A stretch of 64,000 nucleotides of DNA from positions 1 through 64,000 of the forward strand of contig JAPLFQ010000034.1 of NCBI GenBank assembly GCA_026390595.1. Reading direction: 5' to 3'. The translations under genes were made by a program, and so were the position numbers. The stretch comes from Ignavibacteriales bacterium (GTDB taxonomy: Bacteria; Bacteroidota; Ignavibacteria; UBA10030). Positions 27,431 to 35,164 of the stretch are shown in pieces. Every line of letters begins with the position of its first letter. Position 1 is the first letter of the stretch. The notes under the pieces are model-generated. The model did not search any database. It saw only the letters and a program-made list of their open reading frames with translations, and was not told where the DNA came from.

Positions 27431-27844
27431 CTACTCACCCATCACCTTGACGATAACCCGCTTGCGTCGCTGACCGTCGAACTCGGCGTAATAAATCTGC
27501 TGCCACGGGCCGAAGTCCAGTTTGCCTTCGGTGACGGGAACGATGACTTCGTGATGGACTAACAGGCTCTTGAGGTGCGAATCACCATTCGATTCTCCCG
27601 TGCGGTGATGTCTGTAGTCCGGATCAAAGGGCGCGAGCTTCTCGAGCCACTCGTCAATATCCTGAATCAATCCCGATTCAGCATCATTCACATATACTCC
27701 CGCCGTAATATGCATGGCGGAGACGAGGATCATGCCTTCCCTGATACCGCTCTTCGCCAGAATCTTCTCCACTTCCGGCGTGATATTGAGATATTCGCGG
27801 TGTTTCTTTGTGCTAAACCACAGATATTCAGTAAGCGTTTTCAT
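27431..27844 (-). CDS. UPF0047 / YjbQ family protein
   Basis: 137 residues from ATG 27844 ([20 protein letters not shown]); a longer GTG frame to 27940 overlaps the upstream gene and exceeds the family length. [31 protein letters not shown] and the His-rich [21 protein letters not shown] are the conserved blocks of UPF0047. E. coli YjbQ has weak thiamine-phosphate synthase activity, but the physiological role is not established. It starts ten bases after the GH13 lipoprotein stop and may simply be the last gene of the alpha-glucan operon. Confidence 0.88.
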   Translation of the reverse strand: MKTLTEYLWFSTKKHREYLNITPEVEKILAKSGIREGMILVSAMHITAGVYVNDAESGLIQDIDEWLEKLAPFDPDYRHHRTGESNGDSHLKSLLVHHEVIVPVTEGKLDFGPWQQIYYAEFDGQRRKRVIVKVMGE

Positions 27845-27854
27845 ACTATATCTC

Positions 27855-29678
27855 TCAGCGTTGTGAGGCCGGAACAAATACCCTGCAACCCAATCCGCCG
27901 ATCTCAAGCGGCAGCTTCCCTCCATGGAGTGTTGCAGCACTGCCTGTGAAGTACTCCTTCAACTCCCTTGCCTTCCAACTGCTCACGTCGATGCTGACAG
28001 AACGCGGATCACGCGCGAAGTTCAGGACGACGAGAACTTCATCATTACCCGCCCGCCGCACAAACGAGTACACCTTTTCTCCATCGGAGTTCTTCACTGA
28101 AACGTACTCCCCATTTCGGAGAGCGGGATGTGTGGATCGCAATCGTGTCAATGCCCGATAAAACGCACGGAACTCATAATTCTTCGTCCAATCAATATCC
28201 ACTTTTTCAAACAAGCTCAGCTTCTTGTCGTTCCCAACTTCCTCACCATTGTACAGGAGGGGAACACCAGGATACGTGAATGTCAGAAGGGCTGTCATCT
28301 TTGCCCCTTGCGGAGAAAATTTCAAGACGGCAGGCGAATCCCATGCATTCTTGTCGTGGTTCGTGTTGAACCGCATACGGAGGGAGCCTTTTGGAAACTG
28401 GTACGACTCCGTCGTCAGGATGTCATCGAAAACTTTGACGGGCGTCGAACCACCGATGACTTTGGCCAGCACGTCATAGAGAGTCCAGGAATACGTCATA
28501 TCGAATGCTTCCGCGTGGTGTTCGGGAAGTGTTCCCTCCGAAAGCATCATGATAGGTTTGATCTTATCGAGTTCCTTTCGGGCACGGTTCCAGAAATCGG
28601 TGGGAACCATCTCTGCGACGTCACAGCGAAATCCATCGATGCCGATATCTCTGACCCAGTATTTCATCATCTCGATCATATGCTTCCGAAGTTCGTGCCG
28701 GTCATAATTCAGATCGGCTACATCGGTCCAGTCCGCGTTGGGAGAAACGATTGCTCCATCCGCGTTCGTCGTGAACCACTCGGGATGTTCCATCATCAGC
28801 CGGCTGTCCCACGAAGTATGGTTCGCCACGAGGACGATAATGATCTTCATACCCTGGGAATGCGCAGCGGCAACGAGGGATTTGAAATCGTCAAGCGTGC
28901 CGAATTCAGGATTCACCTTGTAGTAGTCCTGGACCGCATAGGGACTCCCGAGCGTTCCCTTTCGGTTGAGCTCTCCGGTCGGATGAATCGGCATCAGCCA
29001 GAGGACTGTAACGCCGAGGTCCTTCAGTTCGGGGAGACGTCGTTCGAGTTCTCCGAAGGTTCCGCCTTTCGAAAAGGATCGAAGATAGACCTCGTAGAGA
29101 ACCGCATCGCTCACCCAATCCTGGCTCGGGCGGGCGGGGTGTTCCGAGTACTTTGTCTTGTACATTTCAAGTACGCGATCTCTCGGAACCAGCTTGACCG
29201 GTTTGTAGATACCACCCGGACCGCTATGATCATCCACACGGATCACAAGCTCTTTTATCCCCGGAGTGATGTCCACGGGCAGGTCCACATAGAAAGGTTC
29301 ACTGTAACCCGTGTGCGAGCCGATCTTGACCCCATCCAGCCAGACGTCGGCATCGTCATCGACCCCGCCAAAAAATATCACCGAGTTCCTCTGATTCTCG
29401 CCAATACTCAGCGTCGTTACGTACCATCCCGGGCCGTCATAGGAAAGCAGGTTGTAACGGTCCCAATAGTCGGGTACATCCATCGCCGTCCAATCAGAAC
29501 GGTCATGCCCCTTGTCGAACCACCGTTGGGAAACGCCGGTGTTCATTGAATCGACTTTGAACTTCCACACACCGTTCAGCGACATTGCGAAATCCTCTTT
29601 CCGGGAGCATCCGATAAGCAACGAGACCACGAAGAGCATAAGGAGCGGGATCAACTTCTCAGAATGGTTATGTCTCAT
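27855..29678 (-). CDS. GH13 alpha-amylase-family lipoprotein with N-terminal beta-sandwich
   Basis: 607 residues. The signal peptide ends in lipobox LLIGC, so it is lipid-anchored. Residues about 35-170 form a jelly-roll domain ([30 protein letters not shown]) as in beta-galactosidase-like enzymes, unusual in front of a GH13 barrel. The GH13 domain follows with [13 protein letters not shown] (nucleophile Asp), [12 protein letters not shown] (acid/base Glu) and [10 protein letters not shown] (third His-Asp). The upstream loop ITHTSWDS-type segment reads VANHTSWDS. It should hydrolyse alpha-glucans or maltodextrins in the periplasm or at the surface. It follows the permease genes by 55 bases, so it belongs to the same transcription unit. 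Confidence 0.88.
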   Translation of the reverse strand: MRHNHSEKLIPLLMLFVVSLLIGCSRKEDFAMSLNGVWKFKVDSMNTGVSQRWFDKGHDRSDWTAMDVPDYWDRYNLLSYDGPGWYVTTLSIGENQRNSVIFFGGVDDDADVWLDGVKIGSHTGYSEPFYVDLPVDITPGIKELVIRVDDHSGPGGIYKPVKLVPRDRVLEMYKTKYSEHPARPSQDWVSDAVLYEVYLRSFSKGGTFGELERRLPELKDLGVTVLWLMPIHPTGELNRKGTLGSPYAVQDYYKVNPEFGTLDDFKSLVAAAHSQGMKIIIVLVANHTSWDSRLMMEHPEWFTTNADGAIVSPNADWTDVADLNYDRHELRKHMIEMMKYWVRDIGIDGFRCDVAEMVPTDFWNRARKELDKIKPIMMLSEGTLPEHHAEAFDMTYSWTLYDVLAKVIGGSTPVKVFDDILTTESYQFPKGSLRMRFNTNHDKNAWDSPAVLKFSPQGAKMTALLTFTYPGVPLLYNGEEVGNDKKLSLFEKVDIDWTKNYEFRAFYRALTRLRSTHPALRNGEYVSVKNSDGEKVYSFVRRAGNDEVLVVLNFARDPRSVSIDVSSWKARELKEYFTGSAATLHGGKLPLEIGGLGCRVFVPASQR

Positions 29679-29733
29679 CAGGTATTCTTCATCAATAGAA
29701 CAAGATTCATGCAGTAAGAAACGGAGGCTGCTG

Positions 29734-30579
29734 TCATCCCTTCACGCTTCCAAGCGTCAATCCGGAAACAAGCCACCTGCTGAGCGCCAGGAACAACACC
29801 ACAACGGGAATCATAACGATAATCGATGCGGCACCATACAGTCCCCACTCAGTACTCATGCTCGCCTCGAACGACTTCAGTCCGATCGGAAGTGTCCAGA
29901 GATCTGTGTCTTGAAGAATCTGGGCAGCCACGATATATTCCGACCAGGCGGACATGAACGAGAACAATGCTGTGATCACGAGCGCGGGTGCAGCGAGCGG
30001 CAAAATAACGCGGTAGAAAGCCGAAAAATGCGTACAGCCATCAATCCGTGCCGCCTCTTCAAGACTTATGGGGATCGTGTCGTAAAATCCCTTCATCGTC
30101 CAGATGCAGAACGGAAGCGCCGTGGCAGAATAGACGATCAGGATACCGAGATAGGAATTGATGAGTCCGAGATTGATAAGCATGATATACATCGGGAGCA
30201 GAAGCATCGTGCCGGGGAACATCTGTGTCGTCAGTAGGCTGAGGAGGCCGGCTTTTTTTCCAACGAACCTGAAGCGTGAGAATCCGTAGCCTGCCAGCGA
30301 AGCGAATACCACGCCTGTCAACGTCACTGTCAGCGAGACGAGAGCGCTGTTCCCGAGCCAGACGAGGAAATCGCGCTCCGCGATCAGTTTGACGTAGTTC
30401 TGAAACGAGGCTTGAGCGGGAAGCAACTCCAGTGAAGTTGACAGCAGCTGATTGCCGGGGCGCAGCGATATGTTGAGGACCTGCCAGATCGGGAAGATCG
30501 ATATAAGCGCGAACACGACGAGCACCACATGCGTCGCTGCGTGCTGCAGAAAACGGCTCCTTTTGGTTTGCGTTGCCAT
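29734..30579 (-). CDS. ABC sugar permease, MalG-type
   Basis: 281 residues, six membrane helices, with the EAA loop ISLEEAARIDGCTHFSAF that docks onto the ATPase subunit. GGGAG precedes the ATG by four to five bases, and the MalF-type gene ends seven bases upstream. With that gene and the binding protein it forms an importer of the CUT1 (oligosaccharide) family, consistent with maltodextrin uptake given the flanking amylases. No ATPase gene accompanies it. Confidence 0.92.
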   Translation of the reverse strand: MATQTKRSRFLQHAATHVVLVVFALISIFPIWQVLNISLRPGNQLLSTSLELLPAQASFQNYVKLIAERDFLVWLGNSALVSLTVTLTGVVFASLAGYGFSRFRFVGKKAGLLSLLTTQMFPGTMLLLPMYIMLINLGLINSYLGILIVYSATALPFCIWTMKGFYDTIPISLEEAARIDGCTHFSAFYRVILPLAAPALVITALFSFMSAWSEYIVAAQILQDTDLWTLPIGLKSFEASMSTEWGLYGAASIIVMIPVVVLFLALSRWLVSGLTLGSVKG

Positions 30580-30586
30580 ATGCTCC

Positions 30587-31480
30587 CTAGTATGCGGCCT
30601 CTGTTGCTTTGGATTGACGCATGAAGATCATGCTAAACGTGAAGAGGATCAGGAATATCACAAGTGAGAGCGCCGCAGCGTAACTAAAGCTGTAGAAATT
30701 GAACGCGGCTTTGTAGACGAACGAGACAAGTATGTGCGTCTTGTCTGATGGCTCTCCCCCGTTGCTGACGAGCCAGACGATATTGAGATTGTTAAATGTC
30801 CACACAATGCCGAGTGTGATCGCCGGGATCATCACCGGACGGATCAACGGAATGGTGATCGTGCGGAATTTCGTCCACCAGCTCGCTCCATCGATCTCCG
30901 CCGCCTCGTACAATTCCTGCGGGATGCTCTGCAACGCACCGAGAGCGACGACCATCATGAAGGGAAACCCTAGCCAAACATTCGTGAGGATGCAGGCGAT
31001 GAACGCTTCGGTGGGACTTCGAAGCCATTCGACAGCCGGCATGCCGAGATACTTCGTGAGTATGAGGTTGATGGAGCCGTACTCGTAGTTGAACATTCCC
31101 CGCCAGGTCAACGCGACGATGTATTGTGGAATCGCCCAGGGAAGAATGAGCAGCGTTCGGTAGATCGCTTTTCCTTTGATTTTCTGATTCAGGAGCATCG
31201 CAAGAAAGACGCCAAGAACGACGTGGAACGTGACGTTCGCGACAGTCCAGATGATGGTCCTGAAGAATACCGCGTAGAAATCGGGCTGGGAAGGCTCGGT
31301 AAAGATCTTGACAAACTGTCTGAGCCCAATAAACTGCCACTCGCGCATCTTGGTGAGGTTCATGTTCCCGAACGCCAACGCCAGATTGTAGAAAAACGGA
31401 TAGAACACCACCGCAGCGAGGAGCAGAAACGACGGGACAACGAGGAAGGCTATGAAAGATTTGGTTCGGTCAGTGTTCAT
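30587..31480 (-). CDS. ABC sugar permease, MalF-type
   Basis: 297 residues, six membrane helices, EAA loop QELYEAAEIDGASWWTKF. It lacks the extra N-terminal helices and large periplasmic loop of E. coli MalF and so resembles the Gram-positive-type MalC/MsmF permeases. Its ATG overlaps the stop of the solute-binding gene by four bases (ATGA), so the subunits are coupled. Substrate class from context: maltose or maltodextrins. Confidence 0.92.
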   Translation of the reverse strand: MNTDRTKSFIAFLVVPSFLLLAAVVFYPFFYNLALAFGNMNLTKMREWQFIGLRQFVKIFTEPSQPDFYAVFFRTIIWTVANVTFHVVLGVFLAMLLNQKIKGKAIYRTLLILPWAIPQYIVALTWRGMFNYEYGSINLILTKYLGMPAVEWLRSPTEAFIACILTNVWLGFPFMMVVALGALQSIPQELYEAAEIDGASWWTKFRTITIPLIRPVMIPAITLGIVWTFNNLNIVWLVSNGGEPSDKTHILVSFVYKAAFNFYSFSYAAALSLVIFLILFTFSMIFMRQSKATEAAY

Positions 31481-32739
31481 TCGTTCATATCCCGTATCTT
31501 TCGCAGCGCCTGAGCCTGCATATCTTTCGCCGCCTGTTCCGGCGTTCTGGCCTTCCCCATGACTGCCTGATAGCTGGGCCGCATGGCGTCCCAGACTGCA
31601 CGCATCTGTGGTACCACAGGCATCGACTTTCCTCTCGCTATCTGCAGGAGAGAATTTTGCAGGTTTTCATTGGCGAGGATCTCAGCGTTCTTGTAAAGAA
31701 CCTTGAGAGTGGGGGCTGTATTAAGAGACTTCACTGTCTCGAGCTGGCATTCTTCCGACAGAAGGTATTTCAGGAGGTCGACGACCGTGGAAAGCCTTCC
31801 GCCGCTAAGATTGGCGTTGACAGAATACCCTTTTGGCGATGTCATCGGCGCACACCAAAGACCGGTTTCCGTGATTTTTGGCAGCGGCGCGATTCCGATA
31901 TCGATTCCGTGCTGTGCATAGCCGGCCCAGGACCAGTCTCCATTGATCAGCATCGCCGCTTTCCCGTCCTTGAACAACGCATCAGCTATCTCGTAGTCCG
32001 CCTCGTTGGGAACGATCTTCTCGACGTCCCGAAGCCGTCGGACGAAATTGAGAGCGTCCACCATGGACTTGGTGTCGAGCGTCGGCGTTACCCCATCCGG
32101 GCCCAGAACCCACCCACCGAAGCCGGTGTAAAACGGGATGAAGAAAAACGGCTCAATGTAGTTCCAGGTAATGCCATAGACCCTTGGACGTCCAAAGACA
32201 TATCCGTACTTGTTTTGGATCTGCTTGCTGAGTTCTATCAGTTCGACATCTGTCTCAGGCGGCTTCTGGACATATTTCTTGTTGTACACCAGAGCCAGGT
32301 GATTGCCTATCTTGTCGGCGATCTGGTAGAGGTGACCGTGGTACCGCACGAGAGAAGTTGAATCAAACTGCGCCAAGAAATCTGCGGAAAACAGGTCCTC
32401 GAGCGGGCGGATGCTCTTTGTAGCTTCATAAACTCCGACCGGGTCCGACGGGCCATAGACGAGATCTGGTCCCTGACCAGCCAACGCACCGACGACATAA
32501 GCACTCCTGAGCGTTTCGGTCTCCTTAAACAATTCTTGGACCTTTACATCGGCGTGCTTTTGCATATACCGAAGAAGCTGACGGTGCAGAACGGCCTGCT
32601 CATCCGGCCGCATCTGGTGCCAGATCACAAGACGGTCTGCGCTGGCATCATGACGGGCACACCCACCGGAAAAGACGGAGAGACCTGCAAAAATGAGGAT
32701 TATGGCGACTGCTACATCTCGAACGCTGCTTCTTACCAA
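31477..32739 (-). CDS. extracellular sugar-binding lipoprotein (CUT1, MalE-like)
   Basis: 420 residues. The start is a TTG at 32739 with AAAGGA eight bases upstream; a lipoprotein signal peptide ends in lipobox SGGC. DRLVIWHQMRPDEQAVLHR, GQGPDLVYGPSDPVG and KAAMLINGDWSWAGYAQHG are features of family-1 solute-binding proteins (MalE type). It should deliver oligosaccharides to the two permeases encoded next. The ribosome-binding site and first codons lie inside the 3' end of the GH57 frame (92-base overlap), so its translation depends on, or is at least aligned with, that of the GH57 gene. Confidence 0.92.
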   Translation of the reverse strand: MVRSSVRDVAVAIILIFAGLSVFSGGCARHDASADRLVIWHQMRPDEQAVLHRQLLRYMQKHADVKVQELFKETETLRSAYVVGALAGQGPDLVYGPSDPVGVYEATKSIRPLEDLFSADFLAQFDSTSLVRYHGHLYQIADKIGNHLALVYNKKYVQKPPETDVELIELSKQIQNKYGYVFGRPRVYGITWNYIEPFFFIPFYTGFGGWVLGPDGVTPTLDTKSMVDALNFVRRLRDVEKIVPNEADYEIADALFKDGKAAMLINGDWSWAGYAQHGIDIGIAPLPKITETGLWCAPMTSPKGYSVNANLSGGRLSTVVDLLKYLLSEECQLETVKSLNTAPTLKVLYKNAEILANENLQNSLLQIARGKSMPVVPQMRAVWDAMRPSYQAVMGKARTPEQAAKDMQAQALRKIRDMNE

Positions 32740-35113
32740 GTCTATAATCCTTTAGTGCTGATGAGTTTAGCCAAGCCAACTTCTTCCCGAATCTATCGTC
32801 AACAATCTGTCGGGTTCGGCTGTCAGCGATCACTTTGATTTTTCTGTTTGAGGAAGGGAATTCCTCACCCGGGTTCCAGTTCCCTTCAGCGCCGCTATTG
32901 GTGTATTTGTACTCGATCTCCGCACCGGCGGGCAGTGAAACCTCCAGGGTCCAGATACCGTCGTTCGGGGCCAGGTCCCCGTGTGTTCCATCGTCGTAGA
33001 GTCTCACGCTGTTCGGCACCCAGTTGCCTAAGCGTTCGTGATTGCCGGCGACATAGACACGTTTTCGGACATACATATCCCTGCAATCCACCTGAAAAGC
33101 TACCTTCACAAGGTCATTTCTACTCTGCGCCATCGTCCCCTGACTCTGATTTGGGATCAGTGTATCCCGGAGGATGGGCTTGAAATCCCTTCGCGGCATC
33201 TTCCCGTTCGCAAGACGCGCAAACTTGTAGATATTCTCGAGGTACGTTGTGAACGCCACATCGAACGGCCGATCCCCACCGGGGGCGGACTGATCAGTCC
33301 CGTACCACCAGAACCAATCGGACCCTTCTGCTGCATACATCGATTCCCAGGCCTTGAAAGTGTACCAGTTTCTGGTTCCTTTTCGCGGAACGGGTGCTTT
33401 GGGATCAGGAGGTTTCAGGCCGGAATTGGAAAGATCGGTTCTGGCCGTCAGCAGGTATTCCCACGCCTTGTTTTCCTCCTCCTGCCCTATCCATGTATCA
33501 TAGTTCGCGTTAATCCATGAACCAGGCCAGAGCCATTGCAGGGTTTCCATCGATTCAATCGGATGCGGCTGTATTCCGCGGGATCGATTTCCATCGATAT
33601 ACTCCGTCACAGTTGTCGTCACAACGGTTCGGCTCTCATACAGGTCAGAGAGTCTTCTATAAAGGCTGTTTTGAAACTCCTTGCCATCGTTATCGAGACG
33701 ATACCATTCCCACGCATTCTCTCCATCCAGGATGACAGTCAATAGACGATCCGATTCGTCCTGGGCCGGGAGATACTTCAAGATACTCTCTATGAAGTCG
33801 GCCGCAGCATCTTCCCCCTTCCAACTCTGATAGGTGAAGCCAATTTTGTCCGACAGTTCAGTATCACGCAAAACAATTGCAACCGGCGCTGTGGCTCCGT
33901 TCCCAGAAAGCGCATACGGGTAGTACTTGGCTGAGTTGCTCCCTTTGGAGCGTGCAAGTATCTTCTCGTCGGTCGCAATCCACTTGATGCCATGCCTGGC
34001 AAAGACCGGTGCAACATCATGAGAAACGGCCCCTTCGGCCGGCCACATGCCGGTCGGAGAAACCCTGAAGTGTTTTCTGAAATAGGCGACCGCCTTCGCA
34101 ACCTGCGCCTCAGCATCCTCCGGAAAGTGAAACTTGCGGGGCGCCGGATCGTTGGGCTGACAGAGTTTCGCTGCTTCGCTGTCGTAAATCAGCGGGAGAA
34201 TCGGATGGTAAAATGGCGTCGTGACAACCTCAACCTGACCGCGACGTGACGACGTGCTGTACATCAGCTTTCTATGTGCAGGAACAATCGCAGCAAGGAC
34301 TTTGTATGTCTCGGCGATGATCCTGTTACAATCATCCTCAGTGATGAACTTCCGAAGTCTGTAACTGCCGTCTGAGAGCTTTTCTACGAGATCGGTGAGG
34401 TCGATAGTGCTCCGGGTGGTGAGTTTGACCTTTCCTTCAAGAAATTCGGGATCGAAATTGGCCAGATAGAACCAGAATTTGATTTCCCTTAGTTCCTGCT
34501 CGGAAAGTCCTTTTGTCCCGGATTGCCTGAACTTTTCCCGGAGAGACCGGTACTGCGGAAAACGCCCGATGATGACGTCGCTGACAGAAAAGGCGTTCCA
34601 GACATTTGTGAGCAAAAACGACAGGTCCCGGGCGTTGAACTTCGACGTAGCCTTCAGGGCAAGGTCAATCCAGGGATCGGTCTTCCCCCCGAACGATGCG
34701 AAGTAATTCTTAGCATCGACGCGGTTCTTTCTCAAATCGACGAACGGCTTCAGCCGAGCCACATAGTATTCCTCTAACTGCACAATCAGGGAAGAAGTCA
34801 GGTTCACCGTAAAATGAATGGACGGGTACCGCTCCACCATGGACACCATGTCATAATAGTCTTTGGTCCCATGCGTACGCACCCAAGGCCCCTGGAGTTG
34901 ATCCGTTCCGGGGTCGAGGTAGAGCGGCTGGTGCTGATGCCAGATAATATTGAGGTAGAGTGTCTTGCGCCTCGACGAGGTATCGTCATTCATGGTTACT
35001 TGCGTGCTCTCCTTGCGACTGTTCTCAGTGCGCCCAACGTCAATCATCGGATTGGCGATGAGCGGAACGCAGCTTAATATAAGCAGAGAGAACTTAAATA
35101 GGTATCGTGACAG
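32648..35113 (-). CDS. GH57 amylase-type enzyme with C-terminal CBM20, possible CTG start
   Basis: 821 residues if read from the CTG at 35113; 799 from the ATG at 35047; 781 from the ATG at 34993. GH57 motifs are visible: LNIIWHQHQPLY (motif 1), GMWPAEGAVSHD (nucleophile Glu) and VILDGENAWEWY (acid/base Asp). After about residue 680 comes a starch-binding CBM20-like domain (VYVAGNHERLGNWVPN, EIEYKYTNSGAEGNWNPGEE). GH57 enzymes act on alpha-1,4-glucans (amylase, amylopullulanase or glucanotransferase). The CTG is proposed because AAGGAG lies seven bases upstream and the 22 codons between CTG and the first ATG encode a signal peptide (MSRYLFKFSLLILSC then VPLIANP). The ATG starts have no comparable ribosome-binding site. 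The last 45 or so residues after DDRFGKKL overlap the next gene and look like out-of-frame readthrough. Confidence 0.85.
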   Translation of the reverse strand: MSRYLFKFSLLILSCVPLIANPMIDVGRTENSRKESTQVTMNDDTSSRRKTLYLNIIWHQHQPLYLDPGTDQLQGPWVRTHGTKDYYDMVSMVERYPSIHFTVNLTSSLIVQLEEYYVARLKPFVDLRKNRVDAKNYFASFGGKTDPWIDLALKATSKFNARDLSFLLTNVWNAFSVSDVIIGRFPQYRSLREKFRQSGTKGLSEQELREIKFWFYLANFDPEFLEGKVKLTTRSTIDLTDLVEKLSDGSYRLRKFITEDDCNRIIAETYKVLAAIVPAHRKLMYSTSSRRGQVEVVTTPFYHPILPLIYDSEAAKLCQPNDPAPRKFHFPEDAEAQVAKAVAYFRKHFRVSPTGMWPAEGAVSHDVAPVFARHGIKWIATDEKILARSKGSNSAKYYPYALSGNGATAPVAIVLRDTELSDKIGFTYQSWKGEDAAADFIESILKYLPAQDESDRLLTVILDGENAWEWYRLDNDGKEFQNSLYRRLSDLYESRTVVTTTVTEYIDGNRSRGIQPHPIESMETLQWLWPGSWINANYDTWIGQEEENKAWEYLLTARTDLSNSGLKPPDPKAPVPRKGTRNWYTFKAWESMYAAEGSDWFWWYGTDQSAPGGDRPFDVAFTTYLENIYKFARLANGKMPRRDFKPILRDTLIPNQSQGTMAQSRNDLVKVAFQVDCRDMYVRKRVYVAGNHERLGNWVPNSVRLYDDGTHGDLAPNDGIWTLEVSLPAGAEIEYKYTNSGAEGNWNPGEEFPSSNRKIKVIADSRTRQIVDDRFGKKLAWLNSSALKDYRLGKKQRSRCSSRHNPHFCRSLRLFRWVCPS

Positions 35114-35164
35114 TGGAAAACTCCTTCGAGTTCAAGCCATTCACATGCAAAGGCACTGCCGGCA

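Noticed and set aside
28128-29549. Long plus-strand frame (473 residues) opposite the GH13 lipoprotein
   Set aside because: Antisense shadow; the minus frame has all GH13 catalytic motifs.
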